Source of the DNA: JAMLJG01 sp035327585
GTDB taxonomy: Bacteria; Verrucomicrobiota; Kiritimatiellia; CAIVKH01
NCBI GenBank assembly: GCA_035327585.1
Contig: DAOLDD010000018.1
Location: forward strand, 5,407-69,406
DNA: 64,000 bases
Direction of reading: 5' to 3'
Shown piece by piece: positions 60,328 through 64,000 of this stretch. The first letter of the stretch is position 1; each line of letters begins with the position of its first letter. The notes beneath the pieces were generated by a model. It made no database searches. It was given only the letters and a program-made list of their open reading frames with translations, and was not told the origin of the DNA. A program made the translations under genes and the position numbers.

Positions 60328-61752
60328 TCACCCCCGTCGCAGGACGAACATGCGGAGCTCGGTCATGTCCTCCATCGCGAAACGCACGCCTTCGCGTCCG
60401 AGCCCGCTGTCCTTCACGCCGCCGTAGGGCATGTGGTCCACGCGCCACGACGGAACCTCGTTGATCAGCACGCCGCCGACATCGAGCACGTCCCAGGCGC
60501 GCCAAGCCTTCTGGATATCGCGTGTAAAAATGCCGGCCTGCAGCCCGTAACGGCTGTCGTTCACACGGGCCAGCGCGGTCTCATAATCCGGCACGGACTC
60601 GAGGACCGCCACAGGTCCGAAGACCTCCTCCGCGTAAAGTTTTTCATCCGGCGGCACGTTCTCCAGCAACGTCGCCTCCATCACGTTGCCGCTTCGCCCG
60701 CCGCCGCAGAGCAGACGCGCGCCGCGCGCGACGGCCGATCCGATCCACTGCTCGATCCGATCCGCCTCCTTCGCCGAAATGATCGGACCGATAAAGGTAT
60801 CCTCCGCGCGCGGGTCGCCGCATTTGAGCGTCCGCGTCTCCGCGACAAGCCGCTCGCGAAATGCCGCATACACCGACTCATGCACAATGATGCGCTGAAC
60901 GCTGATGCAGCTCTGGCCCGATTGGTAGAACGCGCCGGTGAGGATGCGCTTCACCGCGTCCGCGAGGTCGGCGTCCGCATCAACCACAACCGCGGCGTTG
61001 CCACCGAGTTCCAGCACCACCTTCTTTTTGCCGGCCTTCGCCTTGAGCGCCCAGCCGACATCCGGCGAGCCGGTGAAGCTGAGCAACTGGATGCGCGGAT
61101 CGGTCGTGAACAAATCCGCCCCGTCACGCGGACAGGGCAGGATGGAGAACGAACCCTCCGGCAAATCGGTCTCGGCGAGAAGCTCACCGAGCATCAGCGC
61201 GCCGAGCGGCGTGAGGCTGGCGGGCTTCAGGACAAAGGGACACCCGACGGCAAGTGCGGGCCCGATTTTATGCGCCACGAGATTGAGCGGAAAATTGAAG
61301 GGCGAGATGAAGGAACAGACGCCGATCGGCACGCGCTTCCACATCCCCGCATAGCCCGTCGTGCGCGGCGAGATGTCGAGCGGCATGACCTCGCCGTACT
61401 GCCGCGTGGCCTCCTCCGCGGAGAGGCGCAGCGTGTCGATGAGTCGCGTCACCTCACCCCGGCTGTCCTTGATCGGCTTGCCCGCCTCCGCGCAAAGCAG
61501 CGCGGCGAGTTCCTCCCGGCGCTCGCTCACGCGGCGCACCAGATGTTCCAGCACCGCCTGCCGCTTGTGCGCGGGCATATCGCGCATCGGTTGCACGGCT
61601 GCCCGCGCCTTCTCCAATGCCCGGTCGATCAGCGCGGCGTCGGCCTGCGCGACACGCGCCACCACATCCCCGGTGAATTTGTCGCGCACCTCCAAATCGA
61701 AATTCGGCGCGTGGGGACGATTCGCCAGAAACAGGGGATATCGATCCTTCAT
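60328..61752 (-). CDS. NAD(P)-dependent aldehyde dehydrogenase
   Basis: This 474-residue ALDH-superfamily enzyme shows VPIGVCSFISPFNFPLNLVA, the cofactor region LLSFTGSPDVGWALK, the general base Glu in VVLELGGNAA, the catalytic Cys in YQSGQSCISVQRIIV and the C-terminal EEVFGPVAVLESV and MPYGGVKDSGLGREG. The sequence style is that of the lactaldehyde / glyceraldehyde-3-phosphate / succinate-semialdehyde group; the substrate is not resolved. The gene lies downstream of sucD on the same strand (84-bp gap), so a succinate-semialdehyde role is conceivable but unsupported by residues I can see. Confidence 0.88.
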   Translation of the reverse strand: MKDRYPLFLANRPHAPNFDLEVRDKFTGDVVARVAQADAALIDRALEKARAAVQPMRDMPAHKRQAVLEHLVRRVSERREELAALLCAEAGKPIKDSRGEVTRLIDTLRLSAEEATRQYGEVMPLDISPRTTGYAGMWKRVPIGVCSFISPFNFPLNLVAHKIGPALAVGCPFVLKPASLTPLGALMLGELLAETDLPEGSFSILPCPRDGADLFTTDPRIQLLSFTGSPDVGWALKAKAGKKKVVLELGGNAAVVVDADADLADAVKRILTGAFYQSGQSCISVQRIIVHESVYAAFRERLVAETRTLKCGDPRAEDTFIGPIISAKEADRIEQWIGSAVARGARLLCGGGRSGNVMEATLLENVPPDEKLYAEEVFGPVAVLESVPDYETALARVNDSRYGLQAGIFTRDIQKAWRAWDVLDVGGVLINEVPSWRVDHMPYGGVKDSGLGREGVRFAMEDMTELRMFVLRRG

Positions 61753-61836
61753 GTCATCTCCTCAACAAGGAGTGTACACGAAAAGCGGGCGCGCGAATAT
61801 CCGCACAGTGGAGGGCGGCAGGCCCTTGCCGCCTGT

Positions 61837-62709
61837 TCAACCGCGCAGCGAGGCGGCCACCGTCGCGGCGAGTTCGTCGATCGTATTGGCGACCGGGACG
61901 CCCGCGTGCGAGAAGGCTTTGAGTTTCGAAGCCGCCGTGCCCGCGCCGCCGGAGACGATCGCGCCGGCGTGGCCCATTCGTTTCCCCTCGGGCGCGGTGT
62001 GGCCGACGATGAAGGCGAAGACGGGCTTCTTGATGTGCTGCTGGATGAACGCCGCGGTGCGCTCCTCCTCGTCGCCGCCAATTTCGCCGACGACGACGAT
62101 GGCGTCCGTGTCCGGGTCCGCCTCGAACAGCGGCAGCAGGTCCATCGGGCCGGACCCGACGATCGGGTCGCCGCCGATGCCGATGCAGGTGGACTGGCCG
62201 ATGCCGAGATTCGTCAGCGCGTAGACAATCTCATACGTCAACGTGCCGCTGCGCGAGATGACGCCGACGCGGCCGGGCTTGTGGATGTGGCCGGGCATGA
62301 TGCCGATCTTGCACTGGCCGGGCGTGATGACGCCGGGGCAGTTCGGGCCAATGAGGCGGAGGCCGCGCGCACGCACCTCGTGATAGATGTCCATCATGTC
62401 GAGCGTCGGCACGCCCTCGGTGATCGTGATGATCAGCGGAACCGCGGCGTCCATCGCCTCGTGCACGGCGGCGGCGGCAAATTTCGCGGGCACATAAATG
62501 ACCGTCGCGTTGGCCTGCGTCGCGGCGACGGCGTCCTTCATCGTGTTGAACACGGGCACGCCGTGGACCTGCTCGCCGCCCTTGCCGGGCGTGACGCCGC
62601 CGACCACGTTCGTGCCGTAGTCGAGCATGCCCTTCGCATGGAACGAGCCGTCGCGGCCGGTGATGCCCTGGACAAGTACGCGGGTGTCTTTGTTGATCAA
62701 AATGCTCAT
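61837..62709 (-). CDS. sucD: Succinyl-CoA ligase alpha subunit
   Basis: This 290-residue subunit binds CoA and carries the phosphohistidine. Diagnostic segments: LINKDTRVLVQGITGRDGSF, GVTPGKGGEQVHGVPVFNTM, CPGVITPGQCKIGIMPGHIH, VGVISRSGTLTYEIVYALTN, GGDPIVGSGPMDLLPLFEAD and KRMGHAGAIVSGGAGTA, in which the His of GHAGAI is phosphorylated. It overlaps the end of sucC by 4 bp (ATGA), the conserved order sucC-sucD. The complex makes ATP or GTP from succinyl-CoA in the TCA cycle. Confidence 0.97.
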   Translation of the reverse strand: MSILINKDTRVLVQGITGRDGSFHAKGMLDYGTNVVGGVTPGKGGEQVHGVPVFNTMKDAVAATQANATVIYVPAKFAAAAVHEAMDAAVPLIITITEGVPTLDMMDIYHEVRARGLRLIGPNCPGVITPGQCKIGIMPGHIHKPGRVGVISRSGTLTYEIVYALTNLGIGQSTCIGIGGDPIVGSGPMDLLPLFEADPDTDAIVVVGEIGGDEEERTAAFIQQHIKKPVFAFIVGHTAPEGKRMGHAGAIVSGGAGTAASKLKAFSHAGVPVANTIDELAATVAASLRG

Positions 62710-63851
62710 GCTTCTTCCACCTGCGGTCCGCCCGCTGCTTCAATCACTTTTTTCACGGCCTCGGCGAAGGTCGCCGCGGGGATCAGGGAACTGCCCTTCA
62801 GGAGCGCCAGCCCCTCCTCGGCATTTGTCCCGGTGAGCCGCACCACCACGGGCACGTCAATTGACATCCGCTTGAAGGCTTCGAGGATGCCGCGCGCGAT
62901 GTCGTCGCAGCGCGTAATGCCGCCGAAGATGTTGATCAGCACCGCTTTGATGCCGGGCCGGCTGAGAATGATGCGGAACGCGTGCACGACCTTGTCCGGG
63001 TTGGAACTGCCGCCCACGTCGAGGAAGTTCGCGGGTTGGCCGCCGAACAACTTGATCATGTCCATCGTCGCCATGGCCAGGCCCGCGCCGTTCACCATGC
63101 AACCGATGTCGCCTTCGAGTTCGACGTAGCTGAGGCCCTTCGACTTGGCGTCGATTTCGTTCGCGTTTTCCTCGGCGAGGTCGCGCAGCGCCTCGACATC
63201 CGGGTGGCGGAAAAGCGCGTTGTCATCAAAATTGACCTTGCCGTCGACGGCGATGACCTCGCCGGCGGGCGTGAGCACGAGCGGATTGATTTCGACGAGC
63301 GAGCAATCCAGCTCAACGAAGAGGCGGAAAAGATTCCGCATAATGGCGAGCACTGCTTCGGCGTGTTCGGGACCAAAAAGCTGGGGAGCAACGCGCGCCG
63401 CCTCCGCCTCGGGAAATTCGCGGGTCAGGGTGTTGAACCGGTGAATTTTTTCGGGCGCCGTCTTCGCCAATTCTTCAATCTCCATGCCGCCCTCGGCGCT
63501 GGCCATGAAGAGGATGCCGCGGGCGCTGCGGTCGAGAATAATGGCGAGGTAAACTTCGCGCGCGATGTCCACCGCGTCGGCGACGAGCACCTTGCTGACG
63601 CGCCCGCCCTTGATGTCCATGCCGATGATGGCCGTGGCCTTCTGTTCGGCTTCCTCGGGGGAACGCGCCAGTTTCACGCCGCCGGCCTTGCCGCGACCGC
63701 CGGTGTGCACCTGGGCCTTTACGACCACCGTGCGGCCGAACTCGCGCGCGATGGCGACGGCCTCCGCGGGCGTGGTCGCTACGCGACCGGCCTGCGTGGG
63801 GATGGCGTATTGGCGGAAAAGATCCTTGGCTTGGTACTCGTGTATTTTCAT
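62706..63851 (-). CDS. sucC: Succinyl-CoA ligase (ADP/GDP-forming) beta subunit
   Basis: This 381-residue ATP-grasp subunit starts at ATG 63851 (MKIHEYQAKDLFRQYAIPTQ). It has the nucleotide-binding VVKAQVHTGGRGKAGGVKLA, MEIEELAKTAPEKIHRF, LVEINPLVLTPAGEVIAVDG, GDIGCMVNGAGLAMATMDMI and FGGITRCDDIARGI, standard for SucC. It heads the sucCD operon. Upstream (63852-64000) nothing further is supported. Confidence 0.97.
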   Translation of the reverse strand: MKIHEYQAKDLFRQYAIPTQAGRVATTPAEAVAIAREFGRTVVVKAQVHTGGRGKAGGVKLARSPEEAEQKATAIIGMDIKGGRVSKVLVADAVDIAREVYLAIILDRSARGILFMASAEGGMEIEELAKTAPEKIHRFNTLTREFPEAEAARVAPQLFGPEHAEAVLAIMRNLFRLFVELDCSLVEINPLVLTPAGEVIAVDGKVNFDDNALFRHPDVEALRDLAEENANEIDAKSKGLSYVELEGDIGCMVNGAGLAMATMDMIKLFGGQPANFLDVGGSSNPDKVVHAFRIILSRPGIKAVLINIFGGITRCDDIARGILEAFKRMSIDVPVVVRLTGTNAEEGLALLKGSSLIPAATFAEAVKKVIEAAGGPQVEEA

Positions 63852-64000
63852 GAGCAGGCCGAAGACTAGGCAGCGCATCCCGTCGGCGCAAGTGCAAATG
63901 ACCCGACGCTCGCCGGGACTATCCCCGGTTTTCGGTTTGAATATGGCGTAAGTCGTTCACAGATCGAGAAGGACGGGATACGACAAGTGAAACGACCCCA

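Overview
The window is a GC-rich bacterial chromosome segment. It carries standard bacterial housekeeping genes (rplS-rnhB-yraN, uvrC, tyrS, sucCD), many secreted glycoside hydrolases, an exosortase/EpsI pair and several families of dispersed palindromic repeats. This mix suggests a free-living, polysaccharide-degrading member of the PVC group (Kiritimatiellota or Verrucomicrobiota). That placement is inference from gene content; no rRNA or tRNA gene was seen.

Left part (1-30.3 kb). The 3' end of an MFS transporter is followed by a glycan-catabolism locus: a six-hairpin glycosidase and a CBM9-like protein on the minus strand, then GH130, GH9 and a second six-hairpin glycosidase on the plus strand. 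A REP-associated (RAYT/Y1) transposase lies between the last two and has duplicated the start of the second glycosidase. Next comes the minus-strand operon rplS-rnhB-yraN-lytic transglycosylase, a secreted multidomain GH13 enzyme, and an MFS transporter-uvrC pair. From 17.2 to 26.9 kb is an accessory region: a VapBC-type toxin-antitoxin pair, a truncated histidine phosphatase, a second Y1 transposase with inverted terminal repeats, an orphan RHS fragment, and an operon encoding a LamG/HYR protein, a small secreted protein, a 1348-residue RHS protein and a low-GC putative immunity protein. The intact histidine phosphatase follows, then an esterase, a DMT exporter and tyrS.

Central and right part (30.4-60.1 kb). 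This is a very large plus-strand exopolysaccharide locus, most of whose genes overlap by ATGA/GTGA. It holds a MurJ-like flippase, a methyltransferase, an ATP-grasp enzyme, several glycosyltransferases, two DUF362 proteins, a Wzy-like polymerase, a glycosyltransferase fused to a CapK/PaaK adenylate-forming domain, WecB, a two-domain oxidoreductase, a heparinase-like lyase, two SGNH hydrolases, a WecG/TagA transferase, an NAD-dependent epimerase, an exosortase-like membrane protein, EpsI, a WbaP-type initiating transferase and a TIGR03790-type secreted protein. WecB plus WecG points to a ManNAc-containing repeat unit; the WbaP homologue would start it on undecaprenyl phosphate, the flippase would export it and the Wzy-like protein would polymerise it. 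An aldehyde dehydrogenase and sucCD on the minus strand close the window.

Most notable signals: (1) an exosortase whose expected catalytic Cys is Thr, next to a canonical EpsI; (2) a dispersed paired palindromic element (about TTTACAGnCGTTGnAA, twice, 31-32 bp apart) at three places, once in frame inside a glycosidase gene; (3) a second repeat family also inserted in frame, in the RHS gene; (4) the glycosyltransferase-CapK fusion; (5) the RHS tip/immunity arrangement; (6) a 21-bp duplication and a 47-bp perfect palindrome at the RAYT insertion.
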